From Acidobacteriota bacterium (GTDB lineage Bacteria > Acidobacteriota > Terriglobia > Terriglobales > Acidobacteriaceae), in assembly GCA_003225055.1 (NCBI GenBank), contig QIAU01000121.1, positions 62,001-126,000 on the forward strand: a stretch of DNA of 64,000 nt. The letters run 5' to 3'. Every line of letters starts with the position of its first letter. The first letter of the stretch is position 1. A program made the translations under genes and the position numbers. This document shows positions 8,503-16,832 of the stretch, piece by piece. The notes under the pieces are model-generated. The model was given only the letters and a program-made list of their open reading frames with translations. It ran no database searches and had not been told where the DNA came from.

Positions 8503-9429
8503 ATGCTCGCTTTACCTCCTGCAAGGTATAGAACGCGGCTTGTGCTGGCTTCCCTGTGCCTGCTTCTCCTGCTCACACCTTGCCCGGCGCCAGCTTTCCA
8601 AAAGCCGGGACCCAATGCTCCACCCACCATTGTGTTCATGACCGACTTTGGCAACGGGGATGACTCTGTCGCCATCTGCAAGGGCGTGATGTATGGCATT
8701 GAGCCCAACCTTCGCATCGTGGACCTCACGCATCAGGTTATGCCTTTTTCGATTCTGGATGGCGCACGCTTTCTTTATGGCGCCACCCCATACTACCCGG
8801 CCGGAACAATTTTTGTGGTGGTGATTGATCCGGGCGTGGGCACTGCTCGTAAGGCGGTGGTAGTCAAATCGAAGCGAGGACAGTACTTCGTCCTTCCCGA
8901 TAATGGGCTCATTACACTGGTGGAGGAGCGCGACGGAATCGAAGGGGCCCGCGAAATTACGAACCGCTCCTGGATGATTGGCAGCGCGCCGTCGTCAACG
9001 TTCCACGGCCGCGACATTTTTTCTCCCGTGGGGGCGCACCTGGCGCGCGGCGAGCCTTGGAGCCAGGTCGGGCCCGAGCTCAAGCAGTTGGTCCGACTTG
9101 AAACCAAGGCGCCCAAGATCGACGAGCGAGGCATCACCGGCGAGGTGATTGCCACCGATGGAGCTTTCGGCAACCTTGTCACCAACATCGAAGCCCATGA
9201 TTTCTCGCAACTGCACTACGAGTATGGGCAGCAGGTACGTGTCATGCTTGGTAGCGCCCCGATGACGATTCCATTTGCGAAGACTTTTGCCGACGTGCCT
9301 CCGAATAAGCCGCTGCTGTACATCGATTCGCGTGGGCGCGTAGCGCTGGCTGTGAATCAAGGGAATTTCGCCGCTGCTTACGGCATTAAGCCGCCAATTC
9401 CGATTCTTATTGCCAGCAAGAAGAAGTGA
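8503..9429 (+). CDS. S-adenosylmethionine hydrolase (DUF62 family), predicted exported
   Basis: Member of the SAM hydroxide adenosyltransferase (DUF62) family, which hydrolyses S-adenosylmethionine to adenosine and methionine. From ATG 8503 the protein has 308 residues: a basic start, a leucine-rich hydrophobic stretch (about 13-25) and an APAF cleavage-like site, then the family core TIVFMTDFGNGDD, DPGVGTARKAVVV (about 109-121) and FHGRDIFSP (168-175). Asp109, Arg116 and His168 occupy the positions of the reported catalytic triad. The signal peptide is unusual for an enzyme whose substrate is cytosolic. An in-frame TTG at 8455 would bury the signal sequence and was not chosen. It converges on the purine nucleoside phosphorylase gene, with adenosine deaminase beyond, forming a SAM to adenosine to inosine to hypoxanthine set. 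Confidence 0.88.
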   Translation: MLALPPARYRTRLVLASLCLLLLLTPCPAPAFQKPGPNAPPTIVFMTDFGNGDDSVAICKGVMYGIEPNLRIVDLTHQVMPFSILDGARFLYGATPYYPAGTIFVVVIDPGVGTARKAVVVKSKRGQYFVLPDNGLITLVEERDGIEGAREITNRSWMIGSAPSSTFHGRDIFSPVGAHLARGEPWSQVGPELKQLVRLETKAPKIDERGITGEVIATDGAFGNLVTNIEAHDFSQLHYEYGQQVRVMLGSAPMTIPFAKTFADVPPNKPLLYIDSRGRVALAVNQGNFAAAYGIKPPIPILIASKKK

Positions 9430-9437
9430 AGTGAAGC

Positions 9438-10292
9438 TTACGTCATAGTCGATTCCAGATCGCACGCGATCCTGGGCAGCACAGCCTTAACTAGTGCCAT
9501 GAAGGCGCCCTTCACGCGCTCGCCGGTTTCCAGCACTTCTTTGTGAGTGAGGATCTGGTCGAGAATCCCGGCCGCCATGTTGGTGACGCAGGAAATCGCC
9601 AGTACCCTCAGTCCCATGTGCCGCGCAGCAATCACTTCGGAGATAGTCGACATTCCTACCAGATCGGCGCCAATCGTTCGCAAATACCGAATTTCCGCGG
9701 GCGTTTCGAAGCTTGGGCCGGTCATCGCCGCATAGACGCCCTGGTAGACCGTCAGCCCGAGCTTGCGCGCTTCTTCGAGCGCGAACTCGCGGTAAGGTTT
9801 CCAGTAGGCCTGCGTCAGGTCGGGATAGCGCGTCCCGAAACGATCATCGTTTTGCCCAATCAGAGGATTTTGACCCTGCAGGTTGATGTGATCGCTGATT
9901 ACCACCAGCGCGCCCTGTTGGTAATCTAGATTGATCCCACCGGCAGCGTTGGTCAGGACCACCGCGCGAATACCCATGCGGGCGAACACGCGGATGGGAA
10001 AGGCGACCTCTCTGGACGAATAACCCTCGTAGAAGTGCACTCGCCCCTGCATGGCCGCGACTGCAACCGAGCCGACCTTTCCGATAACCATTTGCCCGGC
10101 GTGTCCGATGGCAGTGGGATGGGGAAAGCTCGGAATCTGGGCATACGGGATGCGGAATGCCTCGCTGAGTTCATCGGCTAGTCCGCCCAGCCCTGAGCCC
10201 AACACCATTGCGATCTTAGGGCGAAGCTTGGCTTTTGAGAGCAGAAACTGTGCTGCCGAATTCGCTTGCGTGTAGTCGTCAGACATGGCCAT
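9438..10292 (-). CDS. punA: Purine nucleoside phosphorylase
   Basis: Trimeric-type purine nucleoside phosphorylase, which splits inosine or guanosine with phosphate into base and ribose-1-phosphate. Key features: MVLGSGLGGLADEL (about 29-42) for phosphate, IPSFPHPTAIGHAGQMV, MQGRVHFYEGY (about 81-91), LTNAAGGINLDYQQG (about 112-126), the base-binding AAMTGPSFETPAEIR and the GMSTISEVIAARHMG segment. No signal peptide, so cytosolic. The length (284) is normal. It lies 89 bases downstream of the adenosine deaminase gene on the same strand, whose product inosine is its substrate. A second ATG two codons in is equally possible as the start. Confidence 0.95.
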   Translation of the reverse strand: MAMSDDYTQANSAAQFLLSKAKLRPKIAMVLGSGLGGLADELSEAFRIPYAQIPSFPHPTAIGHAGQMVIGKVGSVAVAAMQGRVHFYEGYSSREVAFPIRVFARMGIRAVVLTNAAGGINLDYQQGALVVISDHINLQGQNPLIGQNDDRFGTRYPDLTQAYWKPYREFALEEARKLGLTVYQGVYAAMTGPSFETPAEIRYLRTIGADLVGMSTISEVIAARHMGLRVLAISCVTNMAAGILDQILTHKEVLETGERVKGAFMALVKAVLPRIACDLESTMT

Positions 10293-10381
10293 TAGCTTTT
10301 AGCCTCTAGCGTTTGGCTCTCAGCTGGCGAGCAGAATAAAGATCAACAGCTAAAAGCTAAAAGCGGAAGGCTAGAAGCTGC
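10293..10381. repeat. Low-complexity AGCTTTTAGC-type intergenic tract
   Basis: Repeated words such as AGCTTTTAGC, CTCTAGCG and AGCTAAAAGCTAAAAGC fill the gap between the phosphorylase and deaminase genes, in both orientations, so the transcript can fold on itself. Similar word-like tracts occur in other gaps of this window (for example near 28.1, 37.55 and 59.6 kb). Confidence 0.55.
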
Positions 10382-11932
10382 TCAGAACTTGCTCTCAAAT
10401 TTGGCGAACTCCGCCTCTAGAGCCCACTGAGTTCGTGCGCGTTCGCTGCTGTCCAGAAACTTCTGGCATGCGTTCGAAAGCTTCCTCCGGCCCGGCTCAT
10501 CGCCTGCACACGCCTCGACCCGGCCGAATTCCCGCGTCTCTTCCCACAGGCTGGACCCCGGCAAGAAGCTGTGCTCCAGACTTTGCCGCGCCAGCCGTTT
10601 CAGGTCGTCGTAATTGAGATCATAGCTTTGGACAGCCCGGAGGTATTCATTCGTCATGTCGGAGCGGGACACGCCTTCATCGTCAGTAGCCAGGGCCAGC
10701 GGCACACCATATTGCCGATAGGCCGGGAAGGGATGATCCTCGCCGCGTACACCGAGGATTACGTCGTTGCTGGTTAAGCAGATCTCCACCAGGATTCCGC
10801 GCTGCGCCATTTCCCGCAGCAACTGCAGAGCCTCTTTCTCCTGCATGACGGAAGCTCCGTGCCCGATGCGCTCGGCATGACCGTGCTCAATCGATTCGCG
10901 AATATGGAACCTGAGCCCTTCCGGCGGCACCAGTCCCAGAGCCAACTCGCCCGCATGGAGGCTGATGTGCACCTTGGGATACATCTCGTGCAGGTAGTCC
11001 AGCATGTGCATGTGCAGGTCGAAGTCGTGCATGGGAATGTACCAGTCTTCCGGCATGACTAAGTTCAGACCCTCCACCCGCGAGTCGGCTTGCGCCAGTT
11101 CGAATCCGGTCAGCATTTGAGCAAATACTGACTCGCGCGGCAGCCCGCGCAGAACTTGGTAGAGAAACCGCAGGGTCACCCCACAGCCGGGGTCCGCACC
11201 CTGCGTTCCACATTTCAGAATGGAATGCATTTTGGCCTCGTCCTCATCCAGCTTTTTGCGGCTGGAAGCAACGACGTCTTTCAGGCCGCCGGCCAGTAGT
11301 TTGTCGCGCAGGGCAGGAAGGTTCTCGACCCAGCCAACCTGTGCCCCCAACTGAGCAGATTGCATCTGGTCAGCCGTGTGCATCATTTCTAGGTACAGCA
11401 AGTGGTCAGCGGCAGCACGCCTGGAGGCTTCCGCCAGCATCTCGCCGGTGTGCAGCCGGGCGGCCAGGTCGAACTTATCGAACGTTCCGAAAAAGTGATC
11501 GTGGCCCGATTCCGCGCCGGGAATCCAATTGCGCATCGACCAGGCATCTACAATCTGGTTGTAAAGCACATGATCCTTGTAAGCGCAGGCGATTGCCGGC
11601 TTGTTTACGTACTTGTCGCAGGGATCACAGGGAGGGGCGATCAGAACTGAGGTGGTATGGTCCACGCACAGTCCGCTCTCGGCGGCATAATCAATAAAGG
11701 ACTCCGCATAGATCGCGCCCGAGAGGTGATTGTGCAGGTCTCCGCCCTTGGGCATCGCCCTGAGAAACGCCAGCAGCAGAGGCGGTTGCCGCCGGATGGA
11801 TTCCAGATATCGGCTGGCACGCTGCTCGCCGCTAGCCTGAACTTGTGCCGTTGCGCCAGCAGTCGAAAGCGCCATGATTGCCGTGGCAAGAAGAGACAGG
11901 GCTAATGCACCCACAAGGCGAACCACCAGCAT
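10382..11932 (-). CDS. Adenosine deaminase family protein, predicted exported
   Basis: Metal-dependent hydrolase of the adenosine/AMP deaminase family, converting adenosine to inosine and ammonia. A signal peptide occupies about residues 1-30 (hydrophobic core ALALSLLATAIMAL, ending ATAQ). Zinc and catalytic residues follow the family: GGDLHNHLSG (H67, H69), SLHAGE, the EHGHAERIGHG segment and the LATDDEG motif. At 516 residues, with an insertion containing CDPCDKY, it resembles the larger secreted ADGF-like deaminases rather than the 330-residue cytosolic enzyme. An AAGGAGG sequence directly abuts ATG 11932, which is too close for a normal ribosome site, so GTG at 11926 (codon 3) may be the true start. 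Co-oriented with purine nucleoside phosphorylase. Confidence 0.9.
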   Translation of the reverse strand: MLVVRLVGALALSLLATAIMALSTAGATAQVQASGEQRASRYLESIRRQPPLLLAFLRAMPKGGDLHNHLSGAIYAESFIDYAAESGLCVDHTTSVLIAPPCDPCDKYVNKPAIACAYKDHVLYNQIVDAWSMRNWIPGAESGHDHFFGTFDKFDLAARLHTGEMLAEASRRAAADHLLYLEMMHTADQMQSAQLGAQVGWVENLPALRDKLLAGGLKDVVASSRKKLDEDEAKMHSILKCGTQGADPGCGVTLRFLYQVLRGLPRESVFAQMLTGFELAQADSRVEGLNLVMPEDWYIPMHDFDLHMHMLDYLHEMYPKVHISLHAGELALGLVPPEGLRFHIRESIEHGHAERIGHGASVMQEKEALQLLREMAQRGILVEICLTSNDVILGVRGEDHPFPAYRQYGVPLALATDDEGVSRSDMTNEYLRAVQSYDLNYDDLKRLARQSLEHSFLPGSSLWEETREFGRVEACAGDEPGRRKLSNACQKFLDSSERARTQWALEAEFAKFESKF

Positions 11933-12714
11933 CCTCCTTGAGCTGAACGCGCATTTTACCTGCTTCAGGAGAAAATCGTGCGCTAAAGGCCCATGTCATT
12001 CGCGAAGGCAAAGGCGGCGAGCCGCGTCTCTACCTGGATGCGCGGGTCACGTTCAGCGCGATTTCTGCTGAGATTTTCACACTGAGAGAATCAGGGCAGC
12101 CTGGCCCTTTGGGACTGTGCCGTGTCGGGAATCTCTCCAAAATCCGCTACCAGTAGGGTTTTCAGGATTCCTTACAATTGCACCAAGTCTGGTCATAAAA
12201 CCTTGTGGATGAGCTGCACTTCGCTGATTGCAAAGCAGATAGAGGTGCGCCTTTTCCGTTGACTTGACTGTAAAAACAGGAAGAGTAAAAAAACCCCTTC
12301 TTTGACAGCTTCTGAAGTTTTCCTGGTTGGTGCAGCGTCCGGGGCTCGAGCGAAGTCGCCCTTTCAAGCCGCGAGGGGAGGAGGGAGGGCGAGCGAGGGG
12401 TCTAAAAGCAAAGCGCTGGTCGAGGAGAACCGGAAGAAACGTTGAAGACAATATAGAGTCCCGAAGCGTTGAGCAGTTTATCCAGTTGGCGGTAAGCCCG
12501 GAGCCCAAGTACAGATCGCGCTGACGCAACCGCAAGGAAGCGGCAGCAGCAGGTTTGGCAAGGGTCTAGAAGCGAGCTACTGGCTGAGACGAACAGGTTC
12601 AACATTACTTCGGGACGCTTAAGTCTTTGGTCGTTGATCTTTGCTGGTTGATCCTCGGTCTCTGACAAGGACATCTGGGCCGCAGTGCCAACGACCGAAG
12701 ACCGACGACTGCTT
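11933..12714. other. Long intergenic region without a supported gene
   Basis: Nearly 780 bases with no open frame that resembles a known protein. A purine-rich run of GGGAGG-type words lies around 12373-12402. The right end (about 12620-12712) is built of repeated words such as GGTCGTTG and GACCGA, similar to the word-like tracts in other gaps. A structured RNA cannot be excluded but no known RNA family was recognised. Confidence 0.4.
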
Positions 12715-13410
12715 TTAGGGAACACTCACCACCAACGGCTGTGGCGTTTGCAGCCGGTCGCGATAGATCCTGTTCTTCTCCTCGACCTCCGCAATCGCAT
12801 CGGCATGGACCAGGTAGATTCCACGCGGCAAGCTGGAGCCGAATGGGATCTCCACCTTCTCGGACTCAGGGTTCAGTGTGAAACGCTGGTAGCCGAGGGC
12901 AAAGGCCTTTCCAATTTCGTTTACGGCCAGGATGACCACGGTCTGATCAAAAAGCTCGTCCCTGGTATTGTTGGCGACCTTGACCGCGCCGAAAATTTGG
13001 TCGCCATCGACTTGCGGATACGCGGACCACTCCAGAGAAAGGGCTGTCGCTGCGGGCAGGGACAGTTCCCGGGCCACGCTCTGTGGCGGCTCGGCCGAAT
13101 CCGTCACTGTTACCGTGAAATGGAAATCGCCAACCTCGGCCGGAATGCCGGTTATCAGACCCGATTCCGAGTCCAATCGCAGACCACGGGGAAATGCGCC
13201 GACAGTAATGCTCCAGTGCAGAGGGGGTACTCCGCCAGTAGCTTGCAGCGCCACCCGGTACTTCTGACGCGGCACCGCCTGCGGCAGGCTCTCAGTCGTA
13301 ATCACCAGCGGGGCCCGCGCGGGTGCAGTCTGCTGTGGCCAGGCAGAACAGGCAAACAACGCGGTCACCGCGATCCGGATATTGCGATTCAGTTGTGCAG
13401 TAATCCTCAT
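12715..13410 (-). CDS. Secreted protein with a putative Ig (He_PIG-like) domain
   Basis: Starting at ATG 13410 (231 residues) the protein has a signal sequence (about 1-25, ending SAWPQQ). Next comes an Ig-like segment of the type seen in bacterial surface proteins: TESLPQAVPRQKYRV, GGVPPLHWSI, LPRGLRL-like LRLDSESGLITGIP and VGDFHFTVTVTDS (about 40-105). The remainder is predicted beta-rich, with VKVANNTRDELFDQTVVI and LPRGIYLVHADAIAEVEE. The frame stays open up to 13551, but a start there would overlap the upstream hydrolase gene and hide the signal peptide, so 13410 is preferred. Function is unknown; a periplasmic or surface binding role is likely. The upstream hydrolase gene ends about 70 bases away on the same strand. 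Confidence 0.7.
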   Translation of the reverse strand: MRITAQLNRNIRIAVTALFACSAWPQQTAPARAPLVITTESLPQAVPRQKYRVALQATGGVPPLHWSITVGAFPRGLRLDSESGLITGIPAEVGDFHFTVTVTDSAEPPQSVARELSLPAATALSLEWSAYPQVDGDQIFGAVKVANNTRDELFDQTVVILAVNEIGKAFALGYQRFTLNPESEKVEIPFGSSLPRGIYLVHADAIAEVEEKNRIYRDRLQTPQPLVVSVP

Positions 13411-13477
13411 TGACAAACGCCGGGCAGAAACGGCTCTAACGCGCCTGTTCTGGTCGAAGACCCGCGCCCACGCTGGT

Positions 13478-14539
13478 TTATGGTTTTCCCCCGCCGGTAG
13501 GATGCAAAAACTCGTCCACTGTCTTGATGAATAAATTCGGCTGATCCACAAAAGTCATATGCCCGCTGTTAGGCATGATGGCCAGCCTCGATCCTGCGAT
13601 CTTGTCACGCATTGCCTCCGATAGTGATGGATCGCACTCGTCATGGTCACCCACAACGATCAGAGTTGGTACTTTGAGTGACCCCAAGCGGCCAGTGTAC
13701 TCCACCGACCTCAGGTTTCCATCAATGATGAATTCGCCGTGTTCGCCCCACATCTGGCGATAGAGGGACCAAGAGATGTTCCCATTCGCGATCGGGTCGT
13801 AGTTGGGGTCGGGCCGATTGTGGTAGACATAGGGAAAATATCCCTCGCCCCAGGAAGCGACCATGTACTCCGCCGTATAGCGGTTCTGCTCGTAAACCTT
13901 GCCATGGCCGAAGAGGCCCGCCGCTTCCAACCTGTCGATGCGGTCCCGCAGCTCGGGTGACATGTTCGCTTTCATCTTCACGAATACCTTGTTCATCGCT
14001 TCCGTGCTCGACCATGTGCTGCCCAGGATCAGATGGGTCAGGTTCTGCTGATACTTGAGTGCGTAAGCCTGGGCCAGGGCCCCACCATAAGAATGTCCCA
14101 GCAGGTTGATCTTGCCAAGGCCGAGCGCCTGTCGCACTGCCTCTACATCCTCGACCATGTTTTCGATGGTGTAGCCGGCGGGATCCTCCACTTTCTGAGA
14201 ACGCCCTGAGCCCCGCTCATCGATGAAGACCAGCCGATTGTGCCGGGCGAGCGGCAAAAGGTACGGCAGAAAGTAATCATGCGAAGCCCCAGGACCGCCG
14301 TGCAGGATAACAAGCGGGTCGCCCTTGCCCAAGGTCTTGTAATAGATCATCAGACCGTTCGCATCGACGAACCCTTCTTGTTGAATGTACACGTTTAGGG
14401 CTTCCCTGGCCGGCTTCTCGACCGGGGCCGGCTTCGATACTGACTTGGATCGTCTGACAGATGTTGCCGTCTGGGCGGTGCTCAAACTGATTGCCAGGCT
14501 GATCGCACCTACGAGGAAACACGCGCGTGCATTTCTCAT
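13478..14539 (-). CDS. Proline-iminopeptidase-like alpha/beta hydrolase, exported
   Basis: Alpha/beta-hydrolase-fold serine enzyme of the proline iminopeptidase family, whose members release N-terminal proline or act on related amides and esters. After a signal peptide (about 1-22, ending STAQ) and a short linker rich in K and P, the core begins GFVDANGLMIYYKTLG. Visible are the oxyanion segment LVILHGGPGASHDYFLP, FIDERGSGRSQK, the nucleophile elbow LLGHSYGGALAQAYA (Ser about 150), the acid near VVGDHDECDPS, and the C-terminal histidine in NSGHMTFVDQP. Length 353 is normal for a family member with an added export signal. The substrate is not predictable. Followed on the same strand by the Ig-like secreted protein. 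Confidence 0.88.
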   Translation of the reverse strand: MRNARACFLVGAISLAISLSTAQTATSVRRSKSVSKPAPVEKPAREALNVYIQQEGFVDANGLMIYYKTLGKGDPLVILHGGPGASHDYFLPYLLPLARHNRLVFIDERGSGRSQKVEDPAGYTIENMVEDVEAVRQALGLGKINLLGHSYGGALAQAYALKYQQNLTHLILGSTWSSTEAMNKVFVKMKANMSPELRDRIDRLEAAGLFGHGKVYEQNRYTAEYMVASWGEGYFPYVYHNRPDPNYDPIANGNISWSLYRQMWGEHGEFIIDGNLRSVEYTGRLGSLKVPTLIVVGDHDECDPSLSEAMRDKIAGSRLAIMPNSGHMTFVDQPNLFIKTVDEFLHPTGGGKP

Positions 14540-14711
14540 GGCGGCATCCTACGCCCGCCTGTTTAGCGCGAGCAACAGCGGAGCGCTATTGGCCGGCGGG
14601 TCTGCGTAAGCGCATTCGAGGCTTGAGGGTCGACCGGGTCTACAGGGGTGCCCTCGACGCGTGCTCCGCCCACAAGGTAAGCTAAATAGTTTTGATTGAG
14701 AAGGCGGCACC

Positions 14712-15269
14712 ATGCGTGACGCGGTCAAACGGCTCTGGCCGGAGATCGACTGGATAAAAGATGCGCCCCTGCGTGAACAGGTGACGCAAGCCTGGATCAG
14801 AGCCCTCGAACGCAGTCCACTGAAGGCAGACGACCTCGACCGGATTCCCTTCACCCTGCTGATTCCAAATTGCCCGGTCACGTTTATGGAGCACAAGCGC
14901 TGCGTGGTGCACATCGCTCGGGAGAGCGCCAAGGCCATGCAAGACTTCATGGGCCGGTCTCTCTCGATTGACATGGATACAGTGATCGCCGGCGCCATTC
15001 TGGCGGATGTCGGCAAGTTGCTGGAATACGAACTGGGTCCTGACGGCCAGAGCCGTCAAAGCGAGCGTGGCGAGGCACTGCGGCATCCTTTTACCGGGGT
15101 GGCGCTGGCGTTGGAGTGTGGCGTGCCCCATGCTGTTTGCCACATCATCGCGGCGCACGCCGCTGAAGGCGACCTTGTGAAGCGCACGACTGAGGCCTAC
15201 ATCGTGCACCACGCCGACTTCATGGCCTATTTGCCATTCAAGAATCCCAAGAACATGAAGGTGAAATAA
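14712..15269 (+). CDS. HD-domain-like protein with an altered HD motif
   Basis: A 185-residue protein resembling HD-family metal-dependent phosphohydrolases. It has the first histidines in FMEHKRCVVHIA (about 59-70), a helix LSIDMDTVIAGAILADVGKLLEYE where the family normally has LHDIGK (here His is Ala, Asp is kept), then HPFTGVALA, HIIAAHAAEG and HHADFM. The lost histidine is a metal ligand in the family, so hydrolysis may be weakened or use another arrangement. A GAGAAGG-like ribosome site precedes ATG 14712. It is the first gene of a plus-strand run and ends about 110 bases before the PrpD-type gene, suggesting a link to the tricarboxylate cluster, though this is only positional. Confidence 0.7.
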   Translation: MRDAVKRLWPEIDWIKDAPLREQVTQAWIRALERSPLKADDLDRIPFTLLIPNCPVTFMEHKRCVVHIARESAKAMQDFMGRSLSIDMDTVIAGAILADVGKLLEYELGPDGQSRQSERGEALRHPFTGVALALECGVPHAVCHIIAAHAAEGDLVKRTTEAYIVHHADFMAYLPFKNPKNMKVK

Positions 15270-15376
15270 GTGCGAAACACAAATCCACCGCGAAGACACC
15301 GAGGCAGGGAGAAAACACAAATTTCTTCTCCGTGTAGCGGTGTCTGGGTGGTGGATGTTGGGGTTGAGGCGGGGAA

Positions 15377-16822
15377 TTGACTACCAAAGAAGCTGTCCTG
15401 ACCAAAGAGACCGTTACCGCTAAGATGTCGCGCTGGGCCGCCAGCCTTCAATATACCCAGCTTTCCAAAGATGCGGTCTACCAAGCCAAGCGTTTGCTGC
15501 TGGACTCGGTCGGCTGCGCCCTGGGCGGCTACCAACAACACGACGTCAAGATTGCGCTGAGCGTCGTGGACGAGATTGCCGGACGTGGGCCCTCCACCGT
15601 CATCGGCGCTGGCAAGCGCATTGACCCCGTTTCCGCCTCCTTGGCCAACGCCCTGATGATCCGCTGCATGGATTACAACGACATTTACTGGAAGCAGGAC
15701 CCATCGCATCCCTCTGATATTTTTCCGGCGGCCTTGGCCTGTGGCGAACGCGCCAAAAGCGATGGAAAAGAGTTGATCGTCAGTCTCGTCCTCGGCCATG
15801 AATTCGAGATGCGTTTCTGCGAGGCGGCTTTTCCGGGAATTCGCGAACGGGGCTGGCATCACGCCACGCTGACCGCGTTTGTCTCGCCGATTGTTGCCGG
15901 GCGAGCCCTGCACCTGAACGGGGAGCAGATGCAGCACGCCATCGGAATCGCGGCCAGTCGCCAGTGCACACTGGGAGCCGTCACGGCGGGCAAACTCACC
16001 ATGATGAAGAATACCGTCGATCCCATGGCAACCCAAAGTGGCGTTTTCGCCGCTCTCCTCGCGGAAAAGGGATACACGGGTCCCGAGCACGTGGTGGACG
16101 GCAAAGAAGGACTGACACAGTGCTTCGGTCCGGAGTGGAAGCTGGATGTGCTGACGCAAGGCTTAGGCGACTCCTGGCGCATTACCCAGTGCGGAATGAA
16201 ATTCTTCCCGACCGAAGCGCTGACCCATGCCCCGATTTCCGCAGTTCTGGATTTGGTGAAAGAAAATGACCTGCACCCCGATCAAGTAGAGAAGATCCAG
16301 ATCCGTTCACTGGCCCGCGCCGCCGACATTCTTTCCGATCCCAGCAAATACGATCCTCATACCAAGGAAACCGCCGACCACTCCCTGCCTTATGTGATTG
16401 CAGCAGCCCTCGTCGACCGCCAGGTCACGCCCGCACAGTTCACCCTGCAGAAGATCATGGACCCGATTATCCGCGGCCAGTTGAACAAGGTCGAGGTGGT
16501 GGCTGACCCTGAAATCGAGAAGGTCTTCCCCGGGTTGCAACGGGTTGTGATAAACCTCATGACCACGAGCGGCCGTTCGTTCACAAAGCAACTGGATTAT
16601 CCGAAAGGCGACCCGCGCAATCCGCTGACCGACCAGGAGGTTGAGGAAAAATTCAGCGCTCTTGGTGACGGCGTCTTGTCGAAAGCTCAACAGGAAAAAT
16701 TGAAAGATGCCATCTGGAATCTGGAGAAGCTCAATTCGGTGAACCAACTGATGGCCCTGATGAAATCAGATACACGTAGGGACAGCCGTTTCCGGCTGTC
16801 CGGGCGAGCGAAGCTTGCCTGA
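15377..16822 (+). CDS. prpD: MmgE/PrpD family dehydratase (2-methylcitrate dehydratase-like)
   Basis: PrpD-fold protein; characterised members dehydrate 2-methylcitrate to 2-methylaconitate without an iron-sulfur cluster, others act on related tricarboxylates. Typical features are LLLDSVGCALGGYQ (about 35-48), IRCMDYNDIYWKQDPSHPSDIFPAAL (about 95-120), RGWHHATLTAF, GIAASRQCTLGAVTAGKLTMMKN and FFPTEALTHAPISA. The chosen TTG start at 15377 follows a GAGGCGGGG site; ATG 15425 is an alternative. The last residues (about 467-481) are read from a palindromic repeat element and are probably not part of the ancestral protein. It is followed at once by a fused aconitase gene, so dehydration here and rehydration there may be successive steps. 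The actual substrate (methylcitrate, citrate or homocitrate) is uncertain. Confidence 0.87.
   Translation: MTTKEAVLTKETVTAKMSRWAASLQYTQLSKDAVYQAKRLLLDSVGCALGGYQQHDVKIALSVVDEIAGRGPSTVIGAGKRIDPVSASLANALMIRCMDYNDIYWKQDPSHPSDIFPAALACGERAKSDGKELIVSLVLGHEFEMRFCEAAFPGIRERGWHHATLTAFVSPIVAGRALHLNGEQMQHAIGIAASRQCTLGAVTAGKLTMMKNTVDPMATQSGVFAALLAEKGYTGPEHVVDGKEGLTQCFGPEWKLDVLTQGLGDSWRITQCGMKFFPTEALTHAPISAVLDLVKENDLHPDQVEKIQIRSLARAADILSDPSKYDPHTKETADHSLPYVIAAALVDRQVTPAQFTLQKIMDPIIRGQLNKVEVVADPEIEKVFPGLQRVVINLMTTSGRSFTKQLDYPKGDPRNPLTDQEVEEKFSALGDGVLSKAQQEKLKDAIWNLEKLNSVNQLMALMKSDTRRDSRFRLSGRAKLA
16781..16819. repeat. Tandem-hairpin palindromic element at the prpD stop
   Basis: Hairpin one has an 8-bp stem GACAGCCG/CGGCTGTC around a TTTC loop (16781-16800). 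Hairpin two pairs GGCGAGC with GCTTGCC around GAA (16803-16819, one mismatch). A close relative lies at 21996-22032 in the same cluster. The element is translated as the end of PrpD and directly precedes the TGA. Confidence 0.7.
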
Positions 16823-16832
16823 AGTCGCGGCT

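Noticed and set aside
12077-12535. Open frame of 152 codons on the minus strand in the long gap after the deaminase gene
   Set aside because: Arg/Pro/Ser-rich composition, no ribosome site and no family resemblance; it reads like GC-rich non-coding DNA.
13411-13551. Longer start for the Ig-like secreted protein
   Set aside because: It would overlap the hydrolase gene upstream and place a non-signal stretch before a good signal peptide.
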